The translations under genes and the position numbers were made by a program. The notes below the pieces were generated by a model, which made no database searches, was not told the origin of the DNA, and was given only the letters and a program-made list of their open reading frames with translations. Positions 5,137-5,253 of a stretch of DNA of 5,253 nucleotides are shown here, in pieces (positions within the stretch are counted from its first letter, which is position 1; the number at the start of each line of letters is the position of its first letter). Source of the stretch: Acidobacteriaceae bacterium (GTDB lineage: Bacteria > Acidobacteriota > Terriglobia > Terriglobales > Acidobacteriaceae); NCBI GenBank assembly GCA_030044455.1, contig JASHVU010000616.1, positions 1 through 5,253 of the forward strand, in the 5' to 3' direction.

Positions 5137-5253
5137 GTGATTCTCGCTCAGCTCACACATTATGCTTCGCACGCGGTCAGCAGTCTGGCCATGTTCCAGG
5201 AGGAACAGACGGTCAGCTTCAGCCCTATGGGTCTATGGAGCCACATGGGATGG
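5137..5253 (+). CDS. ExbB/TolQ/MotA-family proton channel, N-terminal part only
   Basis: The first 39 codons of a gene run off the right edge. The start is GTG with AGGAGG 9 nt upstream. The peptide begins MILAQLTHYASHAVSSLAMF and reaches FSPMGLWSHMGW (28-39), the segment just before the first membrane helix in acidobacterial ExbB-like proteins as I know them. ExbB-type proteins form the stator channel that converts proton flow into movement of TonB, which fits the TonB-family gene directly upstream; ExbD-like genes would be expected further right. The channel core is outside the window, so TolQ or another MotA/TolQ/ExbB relative cannot be excluded. A terminator lies between the two genes, so this gene may be transcribed separately, but I see no clear promoter in 5040-5136. 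Confidence 0.75.
   Translation, partial: MILAQLTHYASHAVSSLAMFQEEQTVSFSPMGLWSHMGW

Overview
The window reads as chromosomal DNA of an Acidobacteriota member, most likely class Terriglobia. This is inferred from protein style: the TonB-family protein has the lead-in 'VNISAGVAVGMLLQKTQPIYPP', followed at once by the start of an ExbB-type protein carrying 'FSPMGLWSHMGW'. Both look to me like acidobacterial versions of these families. No plasmid, phage or insertion-sequence genes are visible.

Layout. Positions 48-158 (minus) hold a 36-residue single-pass membrane miniprotein with a strong Shine-Dalgarno site; its function is unknown. Positions 159-760 hold no convincing protein gene. They contain a candidate promoter for the miniprotein, a 9-bp hairpin, a good sigma-70-type promoter (420-447) pointing right, and about 300 nt of GC-rich, hairpin-forming leader that includes a terminator-like hairpin (616-647). 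Positions 761-3989 carry yajC, secD and secF on the plus strand, the accessory module of the Sec translocon. The gaps are unusually long for this operon (164 and 125 nt). The first holds a 13-bp perfect inverted repeat around a nested stem. The second holds two inverted arrays of degenerate 7-bp repeats that run up to the secF ribosome binding site. Positions 3990-4276 are intergenic, with a palindrome and a cluster of TGCA motifs. A TonB-family energy transducer follows (4277-4996), then a strong intrinsic terminator (5008-5039), then the first 39 codons of an ExbB/TolQ/MotA-family proton channel (5137 to the window edge).

How the genes work together. SecD and SecF form a proton-driven membrane complex that helps pull secreted proteins out of SecYEG on the periplasmic side; YajC is a small membrane partner of that complex. 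The TonB-like protein and the ExbB-like channel belong to a second proton-driven machine, which passes inner-membrane energy to outer-membrane transporters. The two units are probably separate transcription units that happen to be adjacent.

The coding content is ordinary and well conserved. The unusual material is in the non-coding DNA: the long structured yajC leader, the two structured intergenic elements inside the sec operon, and the miniprotein. I found no clear new multi-gene system.
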